The notes: generated by a model not told the origin, from the sequence alone. Shown: positions 11,975-23,571, numbered from the stretch's first letter. The stretch is 64,000 nucleotides of DNA from Nothopassalora personata (GCA_033816765.1 CM066298.1:806001-870000), one strand, 5' to 3'. Program-made: numbers and translations.

Positions 11975-12916
11975 TCACTGGGTATGATTATTCCTCAAAT
12001 TCACCTCCGCACTCCTCCCAATCGGCACGCCCTTCGCCTCACGGTCATACGACACCAACAAATCTGGCTTCATCGTCTCCTCAATCCACACAGGCTGCGA
12101 GTTCACATACTCGGCCATCTGGTACACGTCTGGAAAATACCATTTCCCTTCTTCGGGTTTGTTGTCGGGGGTGAACATATTTTTCTTCCAGGGTTCTCGT
12201 AATAAGCCTTCTACTACAACTTCGCCCTCGGGTAGAGCGCCGTTGGCACGTCTGATGTGTTTGGGGGCTTTGTCTTTGGGGATCCAGCCGCGGCATACGA
12301 GGATTGTGGTGTTACCTGTCGTCCCTTGCGGAGAAGGGGAGGAGGAGGAGGTGGCGGTGGTCTGTTCTAGAGGTGTGATGACGAGGTATCCATCATTTCC
12401 ATCATGCATTCGTGGACCTATGAGCATTTCCTGATCATGTCGGAACTTCCCCCGCGCGTAAACTCTTCGGTAATCGAACTCTTTGACAGCGTCTGGGTCG
12501 ATATGTGGTGGGAGTGGTAAGGGCTGCTTCACCAGGCGGTCTTCGAACTTCGCTATTAGGTCGGTCTTCCAGGCGAGGCGCTGGACTTGCCAGCAGCCGA
12601 GGATGAAGGCTGTGACGGGGATTGTGGCTAGGACGAGGAGACCCCAGGGTTTGTGCCGGCGTCCGCTCCGGATTAATTGAGGTGGGTTGTCGACGATTGA
12701 GGTGAAGCCGGGTTGGTCGCCGGGTTGGGTGGATTGGTAGCGACGCTGGCGGAGGGAGCGGAGGATAGAGGAGGGGCGGAGGGATGGGTTGTTGCGTATG
12801 CAGTGGGTGCAGATGAAGGGTGGGGGGTGTGTCGATTTCGTGGTGAGCGCTCGGGAGATTTGTTGGGCAGGATGTTGTTTGATGATTGCGCGCCACAAGA
12901 GGCGAGGTCTGTCCAT
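11975..12916 (-). CDS. shy1: SURF1/Shy1 family cytochrome c oxidase assembly protein
   Basis: The product has 313 residues in a single exon. It is an inner mitochondrial membrane factor that helps insert haem and assemble the Cox1 module of complex IV. The N-terminus is Arg/Ser/Thr-rich with few acids, as in a mitochondrial presequence. A first membrane segment follows at about residues 90-108 (PWGLLVLATIPVTAFILGCW), leading into the family signature GCWQVQRLAWK. The central FDYRRVYARGKF and GNDGYLVITPLE blocks and a VCRGWIPKDK block are typical. The C-terminus is slightly short: the usual second membrane helix is not evident before the stop, so an unseen 3' exon is possible. It lies next to the left repeat block but its base composition is normal. 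Confidence 0.85.
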   Translation of the reverse strand: MDRPRLLWRAIIKQHPAQQISRALTTKSTHPPPFICTHCIRNNPSLRPSSILRSLRQRRYQSTQPGDQPGFTSIVDNPPQLIRSGRRHKPWGLLVLATIPVTAFILGCWQVQRLAWKTDLIAKFEDRLVKQPLPLPPHIDPDAVKEFDYRRVYARGKFRHDQEMLIGPRMHDGNDGYLVITPLEQTTATSSSSPSPQGTTGNTTILVCRGWIPKDKAPKHIRRANGALPEGEVVVEGLLREPWKKNMFTPDNKPEEGKWYFPDVYQMAEYVNSQPVWIEETMKPDLLVSYDREAKGVPIGRSAEVNLRNNHTQ

Positions 12917-13329
12917 TGTCGCAGTGGTGTACGATCGTCATGCCATAGTGCTGTCGGTGGTCATGATTTCGTTCCCGTTCTCGTGAGATGTTTGATGTCA
13001 GAGCGGCTTCGTTCCGCGGCGACTTCTCTGCCGAAGCATGACCCAGCACTTTGGGTTGAGCCGATATTCTTAGTTCTATACCAGACTCGTGGTCACGGTA
13101 GAGATAGGCGAGCACCGGGGAGTCGCCAAGAACCTCGACATTGGTACAACGCATCTCCTCGAACGTTACAATGGGTCAGTCGTGCCGCAATGGACGATAT
13201 CGGGACCATCGATGCATTCATTGGTAAGGAGAGTCCTGATGTTCCGACCTGCCCATATGCTGGTGCAACCTGGGAGCCTCTCTCGGCTGCTCTTTCTGCC
13301 CGGTCTTCACCTCTTTCCACACTCCTGTC
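12917..13329. other. Divergent intergenic region between shy1 and the F-box-like gene
   Basis: This is about 410 bp, with open frames on both strands but no recognisable protein. It probably contains the two promoters. No specific site was identified. Confidence 0.4.
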
Positions 13330-13362
13330 ATGTCCACAGTGTGCAAGATCAGACCCGACAGA

Positions 13363-13980
13363 ATGCCCCCAGTCAGGAAACGTGCGCTCGACGCGGCTGT
13401 CACCAACGGACAATCTGCCAAAAAACATCGGAGCATCGTGTCACTATCAAAGCCAAGTCCAGAACGACTCCGCGTTCAGAACCAACAATCCTCGCCCCTT
13501 CTTCGCCTCCCTCGCGAGCTAAGAGATCTGGTCATTGAAGAAGCCCTCCCATCATGCGAGGGCCGAGAGTTCAGACTTTGGTATGGCAAAGGAACTCTGC
13601 CGACCGGACTCCTCGGAACATGCCACCAGCTGCGCGAGGAGACCGCGGAATTGTTCTTCAAGAGAAACACCATTTGCATCACTGGTCGAGAGAACATCGA
13701 GGATCTGGTTGATGTGTGGAGCGAACACTACCGACTGATGAAAAAAGTCCGACTGATTCTTTGCGAACGATCAGGCTACGACCGGGCCGTTGAAGTAGCC
13801 ACTTACCACGCCAGGAACTGCATTCTCGACCACAGCACTGTCTGGGCGCCTTACTTTCAACGTCCAGCTGAACCCGGCGAGGGACCTTTTGGGGGATTCA
13901 TCGGTTTCGTGAATTGTGCTGGTAGTACAGAGTCATACGACGCAGACAGATATGTCCAGCTTTGGGACAGTGCGCACTAG
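13363..13980 (+). CDS. F-box-like (2EXR-type) hypothetical protein
   Basis: The product has about 205 residues from the Met at 13363 (MPPVRKRALD); an in-frame Met at 13330 would add 11. A basic, Ser-rich N-terminus is followed by LLRLPRELRDLVIEEAL, which resembles the first helix of fungal F-box-like domains. Then comes LLGTCHQLREETAELFFKRN, the usual second block (ancestral 'L..C+Q.R.E....FY..N'). This family is expanded in Dothideomycetes and mostly uncharacterised. Direct evidence for SCF ubiquitin-ligase binding is absent. A shorter F-box-like ORF follows at 14114. Confidence 0.6.
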   Translation: MPPVRKRALDAAVTNGQSAKKHRSIVSLSKPSPERLRVQNQQSSPLLRLPRELRDLVIEEALPSCEGREFRLWYGKGTLPTGLLGTCHQLREETAELFFKRNTICITGRENIEDLVDVWSEHYRLMKKVRLILCERSGYDRAVEVATYHARNCILDHSTVWAPYFQRPAEPGEGPFGGFIGFVNCAGSTESYDADRYVQLWDSAH

Positions 13981-14113
13981 GAAGGTCCGACATCCTAGAC
14001 TTGAGCTGCACGTTCAGTCGGATTTGCCATGGTTCAAGTGATTGTTGTGTTGTGGCCCCTCCTTGCGGCTGCCTAGCTGTCCACCACCCTATACAACGAC
14101 CGTCGGCAACATC

Positions 14114-14266
14114 ATGGAAGCCCAACTATCCACCGACAGCGAGCGGGACGGAACGATACGTCAAACATTAGACTTGCTGCAGCTGCCTCAGGAGGAGCTC
14201 AGAGACATGATCATGGAGCTCGTTTTGACCCAAAACGAGGACAATGCTCGTGGCTGTAAGGAATAG
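14114..14266 (+). pseudogene. Short F-box-like ORF, probable fragment
   Basis: A 50-codon frame starts MEAQLSTDSERD and contains LLQLPQEELRDMIMELVL. This parallels the LLRLPRELRDLVIEEAL segment of the gene just upstream. It stops soon after, without the second conserved block. It may be a decayed tandem duplicate or the first exon of an unrecognised gene. Confidence 0.35.
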
Positions 14267-15291
14267 TACGTTAATGATCGTTACTATAAAGATCTGGATG
14301 AGCATTATTGGACTACGCAGGATGGGATTGATACCGGTGCTGCACTCCTGGTCTGTGTCACACTCGAGGTTGCGAAAGCACAGACATGGCCACCGCTATC
14401 ATCGTCACATCTGAGGTTGCTGATAGTTGGCCAGATTCCATTAATTCGCCACCCGTTTGTGTTATACACAGCGCGCAGTCGAAGCATATACAAGACATGC
14501 AGCACACACCATTACCGAGAACTAATACGCCACACTGAGAGCCACACACTAATCATTGCTCTATTCTTAGCATTTACAGTAGTAGCTCCAGCCTTGGAGT
14601 TGGATCTGTACGTCTCCATCTGGGACTTTTGCAGAAATTCTCACATTGCTGTCTAGAACACGTTTCCTAGACGCCAAGAAATGCGTCTCACATGCTGTGT
14701 CGTTGCGCAGCCACTACAATATATATGCCTTACTGCTTTACTTGGACCTGAAATCACATCTTTTCAGCTACACACACCTCGTCCAGATCCTGTGCTGCTC
14801 CATCCTCGGCAGTGGAATCACCATCATGGCCCATCTCTTTGTTGTACAACAAGGTCATTGTCTTCGGACCGCCCCAATTTCCAACAAAGAAGCACTATGC
14901 ATTCACCCCGCCGGCCTCTGGTGGTCTTGACGGCATATCAATGTCTTGACGATTGTCAAATGCTTTGGTTGAATCTGTTCAAACAGTTAGGTTATCCGCC
15001 ATTGAACACGATTCGGAGTGTCTATGCAATGCTTTGGATGAGAGGGACATTCACATTCTACACGATACACAACACATTCATCGCTCCTACAACGCATCTA
15101 TACGACACATCATGGATCTTATATATACTGGCTCTGAGCTGAGGAGGACATTCTTTTCCCAAGCACAAGCTCCACCCTGACAGCAATCAAGAAATCCCCA
15201 GCCTTTCCAATCCACTGCCAGACAAACAAACTACAGAGCACTGCGTCAGAAACTGCCCAGACAAACCACTCCACACGCCCAAGCCAACGAC
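14267..15291. other. Intergenic, no gene supported
   Basis: Only short overlapping frames without recognisable motifs are present. Pyrimidine-rich sequence just before 15292 fits a fungal promoter and 5' leader for the next gene. Confidence 0.4.
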
Positions 15292-15870
15292 ATGGGCCTC
15301 TTCGACTTCTTCTTCGGGTCATCCTCACGAAGCCGCAACGAGCGCCAATGGTACGGCAGCTCGTCCTCTCGTCACGGCGCCTCCTCCTCTCGAGGCCACG
15401 GCTACTCTAGCCGCAACGACCACGGAGGCAGTAGCTCTCGTTATAACCACCCAGGGCTCGAGCCCTACTACAACTACACCCGCGACGACCGCCGCTACTC
15501 TTTCGGTCGTCGTGAAGCCATGAACGAGCAGATCCGGTTCCGTCGCCCTGAAGTCCCTCACCGCGAGGAGTTCTACGGAAATCGTGTCCCTGAGCCTGCT
15601 CGTTCACACTACGCCCGAGACCCATACCGCAGCCGACGCCCTAAGCCCTACCAGCCTTCCTCCTCTCGCCAAGCTCAGAGGGAGCATACGCAGAACTACT
15701 ACTATGGCGCTGATGGCTATGGTGGTGGTCGCAACTACGGCGGTGGTCAAACCGCAACCTATGGCGGTGGCTTCGGTGGGTACGGTGGTGGTGGGTTCGG
15801 TGGTGGCTATGGCCATGGCACCGCCGCCTCGTACCTTGAGATGGATGGTCGATACCCTCGGTTCCGATAA
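15292..15870 (+). CDS. Ser/Arg/Gly/Tyr-rich low-complexity protein
   Basis: The product has 192 residues and starts MGLFDFFFGSSSRSRN. The first third is rich in Ser, Arg and His with SSS/SSR repeats. The middle is Arg/Tyr/Pro-rich. The last third is made of GGG-Y/F-GG repeats (GGGFGGYGGGGFGGG) and ends EMDGRYPRFR. There is no signal peptide or membrane segment. The composition resembles intrinsically disordered RGG/FG-type proteins that bind RNA or form condensates, but no RNA-binding domain is present. The other frames here are also open because of the repetitive codon use; this frame is chosen for its start context, its stop and its coherent repeats. Confidence 0.6.
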   Translation: MGLFDFFFGSSSRSRNERQWYGSSSSRHGASSSRGHGYSSRNDHGGSSSRYNHPGLEPYYNYTRDDRRYSFGRREAMNEQIRFRRPEVPHREEFYGNRVPEPARSHYARDPYRSRRPKPYQPSSSRQAQREHTQNYYYGADGYGGGRNYGGGQTATYGGGFGGYGGGGFGGGYGHGTAASYLEMDGRYPRFR

Positions 15871-16240
15871 GGGCAGAGGCCGCCATTCTCGCCAAGAGGT
15901 AGGCGCGCTACGGTAGGTGAAAGTCCTGGCAGGTGATCATGTGCAAATGTGACATACGAGTCCTTCCGGGCTGGCAGATTTCCTTAATCTGCGCATTGAC
16001 TATGCTGGGAGGTCTGGGGGAGAGGAGATCTGATGCGTTTTGAATCGATACAGATAGAGACGTTGGGGCGTTCGGATTGGAACAGGTAGGTTGTCATGGG
16101 AATCTGGCCGCGTTTTGTAGAACATAGAGATAGACATGGAAAGGGGAAATGCAATGAAATATTAAGATGCTGATGAACCATCATCAATTCAAGCAATTTC
16201 ACAATGCCGCCTCACCTCCCATCCATCACCCTGAACGAAG

Positions 16241-16274
16241 CGAGTCGAGTCGAGTCGAGTCGAGTCGAGTCGAG
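16241..16274. repeat. (CGAGT) pentanucleotide microsatellite
   Basis: There are six full copies of CGAGT and a partial seventh (CGAG). Confidence 0.95.
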
Positions 16275-16446
16275 CTTTTCGACCAAATGCTGAATGAAGC
16301 CCGAGCATCTATCTCTATTAAAACTAACCCAATACTTCCCCAATGCCTCACCCTCACCCTCACCCTCAGAATCCCACCTCATCGAGCTCACCCCTCTCCA
16401 TAAACCTCATACAATCACACCGTAAGACCTCATCCCCGACTCCATC

Positions 16447-16535
16447 ATGGCTCCCTCCACCTCGAATCGCCCACGACGTAGCGTCGGCCAGGCCCCCGAA
16501 GGCCGAAGTATCACCGGCTCAAAATCCGCGCCCCT
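16447..16535 (+). CDS. Possible first exon of a small unrecognised gene
   Basis: ATG at 16447 opens a basic, Pro/Ser-rich reading frame (MAPSTSNRPRRSVGQAPEGR) that runs into a good donor, GTGAGT, at 16536. A convincing second exon was not found, so this is only a candidate. Confidence 0.25.
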
Positions 16536-17013
16536 GTGAGTTCATCATCTCAGCTCATCATCATGGTCGCGGCGGTGCTGCTCGCGCATGCTGGAAATAG
16601 AACTGACACGGCGGAGGGAGATAAGAGGAACGGACGGGCATGATCCCTACACGTGCAAAGCTTCTTTTCGATCCCCTGTGCATGTTTTGTTGGTGGGCTG
16701 GGCTGGGCGTCGGGAGTTGTGCGATGGGTGGGAGTGGGAAAAGTTTGTGTTTCGGGAGGTGGTAATGTGTACAGTAGTCAAGTTGATGATGAGAGGAAGA
16801 AAGGCACGCATGAGGAGGAGGACGGTGGTCAAGGTCTTTGAACTGTCACGTTCCATTTTCATCAGCAATCATGATTAGGTCGGAGAGGATCGATGGATGC
16901 TCGGCGATTCTCGTTTTATCTTCGCTCTCTTTCGCTTTTAAAGTAGACAGCCTCGCCGGGGGTATATACATCATCTACAATTCCATCCTATCGTGCATTG
17001 CGCATCATGCATC

Positions 17014-18911
17014 TCAGATTTTGTAAGGTTGCGATGTGACACTTGACCTTCTCCTATCCTGGTGCCTTTTCCTGCCAATGCCGATAAGGGCGAGCATCTC
17101 GCGCCAGAAGCCAGTCGGTGGGTCGATGAAAGTGGCTTCGTAGGCGTCGATGGTGGGGCGCTCCCAGACGAGGTCGGCTTCGTGGGGCTTGACGAGCTTG
17201 GTGCGCTTGATGAGTTTCCAGACGAAGTAGTTGATTGGTGCTGAATGGTGTTAGCTGGGGATTGAAATCGTCATGGTGATCGGGTGGGACTTACCAAGGA
17301 TGAGGAGAGCGTAGTAGATGAAGAAGTTCTCCACGCTGAAAGGCCGGAAGCTGGAGTAACCGTAGCAGAAGACGACCATAATCAACCACGCCAGAGCAAT
17401 GTAAGCTCCATATGGCTGGAACCATCCGCAGTATGGGAACGTCTTCCTGTCGACACCCTGAGCCTTGACCGCATTGTAGAAGAAAATGTAGGTGATGCAC
17501 ATGGAGATGAAGTTGATGACACCACCGGCTGTGACGAGGTTGATGAGCCAGCCGAGGACCTTGGCGGAGCCGTTGCTGAGCTGCAGGAAGGACAGGCAGG
17601 GGAAGATCATGACGATAGCGAAGGCGAACATTGGGACACCGCTCTTGGTGCAGTAGCGGAGGACCTTTGGTGCGCGCCCGTCGAGGGCGAGGCCGTAGAG
17701 GGTACGGGTCGCGCAGTAGACGTAGGTGTTACCGGCGCTGAAGATGGAAGTGCACAGCAGGGCATTGACGAGATGTGGCAGGCCATTGATTCGCAGGTTG
17801 CGCTGTAGGTGTCAAGTCAGTTTATGCGCGAAGGAGCTTTGTAACGGGCGAGGCAGTCTAACTTACCATGGCGATGACATATGGCGAGGCGGTGGCAGTG
17901 CCTCCACCAGACGCCTCACCACTGACGATACCAACGAGAACGGGGTCGTTGTATGCGCAGACGATGCCGACGCAGAGGGCACTTCCGATGAAGAAGAGAC
18001 CGAAACGCCAGTATGCGGTCTTGAAGGCGGCCTTGATATAGATACGTGGTCGCTTGGCTTCAGCTGCGACCATGGAGACGTATTCTGGTCCGACGACGGC
18101 TGTGACCATGTTAGCGAGTGACACTGGGCAGCCCGGTGATGTTGTACGTACTGAAAGATGCAGACCACAGGCAAGCGAGGAAGCCTTCAAATCTGCCCAA
18201 GTTACCGGTGGTTCTGTGCTCCTCGAATGCTCCAGGGTTGTTCCAGTATCTGAAGCCGTAGGCATCACCTTGTGGGTTGCCACCGACCATTGTGACGAAG
18301 GTGAACATGAACAGCATGAAGAGCAAGATGACCTTTCCGCCTGAGAGCCAAAATTCTGCCTCTCCGTACGCCTTGACAGCCAGAACGTTGATGAGACCAT
18401 AGAGTACGATACATCCGATTGGAATTGCATACGCCGGAATGTTATCGCTCCAGAAGCCAACGACGGTAGTCAGTGCCGTAACCTCGAAAGGAATGATCAG
18501 CGCCTCATACAGGAAGAAGTTCCAGCCAGCCGTGAAGCCAAAGGCCTCGTCGACGAAGTGTCCAGCGAGACGGATGAATCCACCAGAGACAGGGAAGAGG
18601 GTGATCATTTCAGCGGCACAGTTGTTGACGAGGCCCATGAAGCAGGAGTAGATGAGGTATGCCAGGAAGAGAGATCCGGGACCGCCTCGCTCGAGGCCAC
18701 TGCCGATGCTAACGAAGACAGCAGTTCCTATCGATCCACCGATGGCGATAAGCTGAATCTGCCTGTTGTCGAGACGACGGTGGAGGTTGTCGGCGTTCTC
18801 TGCGATTTCGCCATCTTGGGTGGTGATGATCTGGTGCAGGTCATCCTTCTGCTCGAAGAGGCCACCCTTCTTCTCGGTGTCGAGCTCGTAGGAGGGATTG
18901 GTGAAGGACAT
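17014..18911 (-). CDS. Amino-acid permease (YAT/APC family), four exons
   Basis: This is a plasma-membrane proton/amino-acid symporter of the fungal YAT family. Exons: 18911-18152, 18099-17867, 17802-17295, 17240-17014, joined by introns of 52, 64 and 54 nt with GT-AG ends. The frame closes exactly, giving 575 residues, a normal length. The N-terminal tail is cytosolic. The family motif follows at about residues 45-70 (RRLDNRQIQLIAIGGSIGTA), then about twelve hydrophobic segments. The second block is VVGPEYVSMVAAEAKRPR at the second exon, the usual E-A-x-x-P-R motif. Substrate specificity cannot be read from sequence. It probably lies outside the toxin pathway; its 5' end faces the moxY 3' end across 1.7 kb. 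Confidence 0.9.
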
Positions 18912-20599
18912 GTTTGTCGGGAGGGAATTGCCAAAGCAAGGGCGCTGAGGTTCGTTCCACAGAAGGCGACGGTCACAGATTATAAGCTCGCTCCAAGTCT
19001 ACATGGGTTCCTTGAGCCCATGGCCAGGCACGCGACCAGGCCATTGATAGCCGCTATGAACACACGCATTGAGCGATATGACCGTGGCCTAGACCAGATG
19101 TTCGGGTGGTGGCGGTATGCCAAGCACAAGATGTGAAGTGCACCGGAGGAGACGACCACAGAACGAATGAGGTCGCTCGATGCAAACCAAGAGGCTCTGT
19201 AGCAGTGTAGCCATAGCGCTAAGCGAGGCGACGGCCGCTACGGTTGCGCTGTCCGTATGGTAGGTGAAGTTTAATGTGCACGGATGGAGTGATGGCGGGG
19301 TAGCGGTTCTGAACAAGTGGTGTCGTCGTGGTGGGTCGATGATAGTTGCGCCGCATAGCAGAATATGTGTTTGACGGTGGCCCTTGCATGCACCTTCACG
19401 ATTGTCATGACATTGTGGCTTGCTGAGGGCGAGAATAGTACGGACGTGTCCGATGTGTGAGTTGCCTCGACGGCTGTGCCATCCGGGCGTCCAGACCGCG
19501 TGGCAGCCACCCATCAGCCCCGCAAAGCATATCTTGGTAGGTTATCTCGTGGCAAAGCAAGATAAGGCTAGAGACACGTGACGGGCATGCTGGGCTGGTT
19601 CCCTCGGGCTGCAAGGTCAAAGGGTGTCGTTTGCAAAAGACCGCTTAGCGTCTTTCGAAAGCTGGACCTGCGATCGTGCTGAGCTGCTGTACGTCACGAT
19701 CCTGTAGCTACGGTCCAGATTATAGATTTCTACAGAAGGATATGAGAGCTCACTCACTTCCCGTGTCTCCAAGATGATCGTCCTGATCTGCGGCCAGACA
19801 CGGACATCTTGACGCTGCTCACAGCAGAAGCAAGAATACGGTGTGTCAGCTCGGCTGATGGACCGGATGTGAAGTACCTGCAAGATTGCGCAGTCAGCCA
19901 GCCGGTGGTGATGGTGGGGAGGTGAGGTCGCGAATTCATTGACCTGTGCAAAAGCAAACACGGGATCGCGATTCTCCTTGTTCTGCGGGGGAAGCCAAGG
20001 CCCAACGGCAGTACATCATCGACAGTAAGGAACGACCGTCATGATCGACGACACGGCAGCGTGGTCTCGACGAATATTGTTGACTCGATAGAGCCTGTGA
20101 CTGCGCGTGTGGTTGAGAAACGATTCCACCTGCCCCAGGCCGCGCCGAGTCCAGCCAGACAAGAGAGCCTTGAGTCGTCCTGCTACTTATGCCACTATCG
20201 GATTGAGGAAAGCTTTCATGCAGGTAACTGAGCAAATAGACCAGGAAGGATGCGACTCCCCTGGAAATCTCATACACTCCCAGATGGCCCAGAATCTGAT
20301 CAATCGCGGATCTGCCATATATCGAACATGCCTGTATGAAAGTCCGACCTCGCCAACCCCATCATGCTATGCCGCGAAAAGCACTGATACAACTAACACA
20401 CATCATCACTCCACCTGCCCGACTTGCCACTTCACGCTCCGCTAGGCCAGAGGAACTGCTGTCCAGCCTTACTCGTTTCTTGCTCCAAAAATCTCCGATT
20501 TCGGACCATCTACCAGCAGGCGAGCATCGCCACCACATGCTTCGTACCTGCAGATCCGGGAGTCAGCCAAGTGTTACTCGCCCTCGGCTTACACACAAC
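18912..20599. other. Intergenic between permease and moxY, no gene supported
   Basis: This is about 1.7 kb of normal-composition DNA with only short overlapping frames on both strands. The part next to 18912 should hold the permease promoter. Confidence 0.45.
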
Positions 20600-22662
20600 T
20601 CACCACTTCGGATCAATATTCTTCACATTGAAGTAAGGACATACGTCCTCCTCCTTGGGACCCTTTCGATCCTGCACTGTCCAACCCATGCCCAGGTGAG
20701 CCCATGGGTTGTCATTGAAAGAGTGGATCTCAAAGTCTTCATATCGAGGACGTTCGATGACTTGTTGGTAATGAAGTGAAGAGCCTGGCCAGATTGCGTT
20801 TACGCGACCGGTCTCGTTGTTCTTGTACCCTGTGAGAATGTTTAGTGGTAAAGCCTTTTCCGCTAAAGCTCACGACTTACAGCTTCGGCAGTCGTCCTTC
20901 CAGATGGTGTGCTTGATCCACTCTTGGACGTGGTCATTAAAGCTATCAGTGATGTCTTGTCTCGGCACCCAGCTCCGGATGTTCTCGTTCTGCATCTTCT
21001 TCACTAACTGAATGGCATACTCCGATACTGAGTGCAGCGGTGCCATCACGCTTCCATTTTCGATCGGCCAGGTGGGACCAATGAATGTGAGGAAGTTGGG
21101 CATATCAGGGATAGCGAGGCCAAGATACGATTCTGGGCACAAGTCCCACTTCTCTCGCAGATCAACACCGTTCTTACCGATGACCGGGAATCGAGGCCGG
21201 TATGAGACGTCGAAGCCAGTCGCACAGATGATAGTGTCGACTTCACGCTCAAGGCCATCACCGCCTACTACGCCCTTCTCGGTGCAGCTCTCCACAGGTG
21301 TAAAGTGAACGTCCACATTGTCCTTCTGGATGGCCTGCATGTACGGATCCCCAGGAGTAATACGACGACACCCAAGCCCAAACTTGGGCGAGAAGCCCTG
21401 CAGCAAGCGCTCGTCCTTGATATGCTCCGCCATACGGTTGCGGAAATAGCCGGAACCCATCTTCTGGCCCATGGAGCCAGCATAGAAGCCGCCCCACATG
21501 CCATTGACTTGCTCCTCGATCTCTCTCGCATGAGCGACAATAGCCTTGGGGTCCCGGCGGAAGTTTCCCCGCTCTTCTTCGGTGTATTCCTTCGCCTGGC
21601 TTCCGGAGTTTCCAGCGATCACACCGAACCAAACACCTGTGCGGACGAAGATGTCGAGATGTTTTACGTGCGGTTGCATCCCCGGGACGGTCTGTATCGA
21701 AGAAGCGCCGGATCCAATGACTGCGACCCGCTCTTTGGCCCAGTCTTCTTCTTTATAGTCCTTTGGCCATCGAGCAGTATGGATGACTCGGCCCCTGAAA
21801 CGATCTTGGAGGCCTGCGATGTTGGGGAACTGGGAGCTAATGTCAACGAAGTTCTGGAACCTGACTGCATAAATACCTTCCTTGAAGTTATTCAACACAC
21901 CAGCACCATACAGCAGCACATTGCATCGATCCTCAAACTCCCGGACTTCGTGGTTTGGAAGATGTTCTCGCAGCTTGACCGCCCACTCGCCGGCGTGTTC
22001 TTGCCAGTAACACCCGACAACCTCAACGTGGAATTTCATGTACTGCTTCAAGTCGAACGTTTCGCACACCTTGTTGAGGTATGCCCAGATGTCTGGGGCG
22101 TAAGAGAAGAATCGTGGCCAATCGGGGTTCTGTTCTGAAGTCAGCATATCAACCCCATCCTCAAAGCCGCTGGACCTCACTAAAGCGAATTGATAAGTAT
22201 ACGCATGACTTGGGATGTCACATCCAGCTCGCGGGTATCTGTTCTCCAACCATGTGCCTGTCCCTCGTCAGCTGACACTCGGTCCACAGGCTCTCGATAT
22301 TACAACACTTACCACCAATATCCTCATTCTTCTCGTACACCACATGTTCCACATTCTCGCAATGCTTCTGCAATTGATACGCCATCAGAATTCCAGAAAT
22401 CCCAGCTCCGATTGTGAGTACCCTAATCTTGCGGTTGCTGGGGTCGTTCCATGTTGTGTTCTGCGGGATGTTGTAACCTGTCGAGCCTGGGGTTGAGTAG
22501 TCTACTGGCTGTTGGTTCCTATTGGAGAGATCAGTCCTGGCTATCTTGGGATTGACGACGTCTTCCATGCTGAGGAGATTACCTCTGGTGACGCTTGGTG
22601 GGAGTGTAGCCTGGTGGTGCCTCGAAGCCAGCTTTGCCGTGGCCATCAAGGAACGGGGCCAT
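20600..22662 (-). CDS. moxY: Baeyer-Villiger monooxygenase, MoxY-like (hydroxyversicolorone to versiconal hemiacetal acetate)
   Basis: This is a flavin- and NADPH-dependent Baeyer-Villiger monooxygenase. In aflatoxin synthesis MoxY (AflW) inserts oxygen into hydroxyversicolorone; the Dothistroma equivalent is called moxA. Model exons: 22662-22583, 22536-22313, 22257-22181, 22129-20881, 20829-20600. The four introns are 46, 55, 51 and 51 nt, and the frame closes at 619 residues. The FAD-binding motif IGAGISG is at about residue 70. [21 protein letters not shown] is recovered across the second intron. The family signature F-x-G-x3-H-x3-W-P is at about 238-249 ([12 protein letters not shown]), and a second nucleotide motif, [10 protein letters not shown], follows. 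The N-terminal intron decides the start: without it, translation would begin at 22568 (MEDVV). Known family members act after cypX and avfA products, and both genes lie upstream here on the same strand. Confidence 0.85.
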
Positions 22663-22902
22663 TATGTGCTCAAGAGTAGAAGTACTACAATGTGGGCAAC
22701 GCTGCACAGTGGAACAAATGAAGCTATTAGAATTCAAAGAGGGCAATAACGCTGGATCTGCTATGCAATAAAGATCGATCAGCTGAGCTTGGATCGTGGA
22801 CACAAGAAGAGATGCACTGGTTCGACTGTATCTCCCCCATGACACTACGATGCTTCTGACCGCAGCCGGTCAACCCCTACGTCGGTCTAGGACAGGATCA
22901 AG

Positions 22903-22913
22903 TCGGTGGTCGA
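22903..22913. promoter_or_regulatory. AflR-type site TCG-N5-CGA upstream of moxY
   Basis: TCGGTGGTCGA differs at one position from the AflR consensus TCGSWNNSCGR and lies about 240 bp upstream of the moxY start. Binding is inferred from the motif only. Confidence 0.4.
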
Positions 22914-23571
22914 ACGACCCAGCCTTCCGGAACCCGAGCATGTATTCCGACGATTCACTTCCGATTTGCGCTAACCGCATTAGGCAGGGCGCCATGGCGT
23001 GGAATGCGCAGGACGCTATTGTTGCCTTGTGGAGTCGCAGTACTGTCGTGACAAAGTCATCTATAGAGTAGAGACCCAAATCATCGCCCTTATTATCCCA
23101 CACCACAAGATAGAGCCTTACCAGTCATCACAATCAACATGGTAGGCTAACATACACTACATAGTACATTCCCAGCAAACGCCACCCTCAACCCTACATG
23201 TACCCTTTCAAGTCGACATCCCAGACTCCAAACTTCAACAACATCAACATCCGATCCGTCTTTCACCCATAAGTCCGTACCTTTCTCTCCCACTCCACAA
23301 AACCCCCCACTTCAACCAACTGGCCCTCCACGCAGGCGCCGCAGACTTCCACAACCCCAACCCAGAAGCTGGATCGAAAATACCGTCATCCCCTCCTCAA
23401 CGCCAAAGCACAATGGCCAACCCAACCCACCTTCACCTGAAGATCCTTGGAAGAAAGGACGACTCAACCACTACCCACAATCCATCATAGTCCCAGGAAA
23501 AGCCCAAAGGCCCCAGCGGCGAAGAGCTCAAAGTCCAGGACACTTCTCGCTTTGCATTTTTCAGCAACGGA

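Larger units (their letters stand above)
15871..17013. other. Intergenic region with microsatellite and a possible small exon
   Basis: It contains a CGAGT tandem repeat and a short CCCTCA repeat (about 16346-16370). A possible first exon starts at 16447. Nothing else is supported. The 3' end of the permease lies at 17014. Confidence 0.4.

Noticed and set aside
12435..13154. 239-codon minus-strand open frame
   Set aside because: It overlaps the SURF1 gene and its promoter in another frame and is Pro/His/Arg-rich without a domain; the SURF1 frame has clear family motifs.
16241..16274. CGAGT repeat as a regulatory or CRISPR-like array
   Set aside because: Short perfect tandem repeat without spacers; an ordinary microsatellite.
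21305..22138. 277-codon plus-strand open frame
   Set aside because: Antisense to moxY exons; the minus strand carries FAD and Baeyer-Villiger motifs.
22568..22649. Alternative moxY start points (MMATAK at 22649 or MEDVV at 22568)
   Set aside because: A 46-nt intron (22582-22537) links ATG 22662 to the body in frame and gives a longer, more natural N-terminus; the alternatives remain possible.
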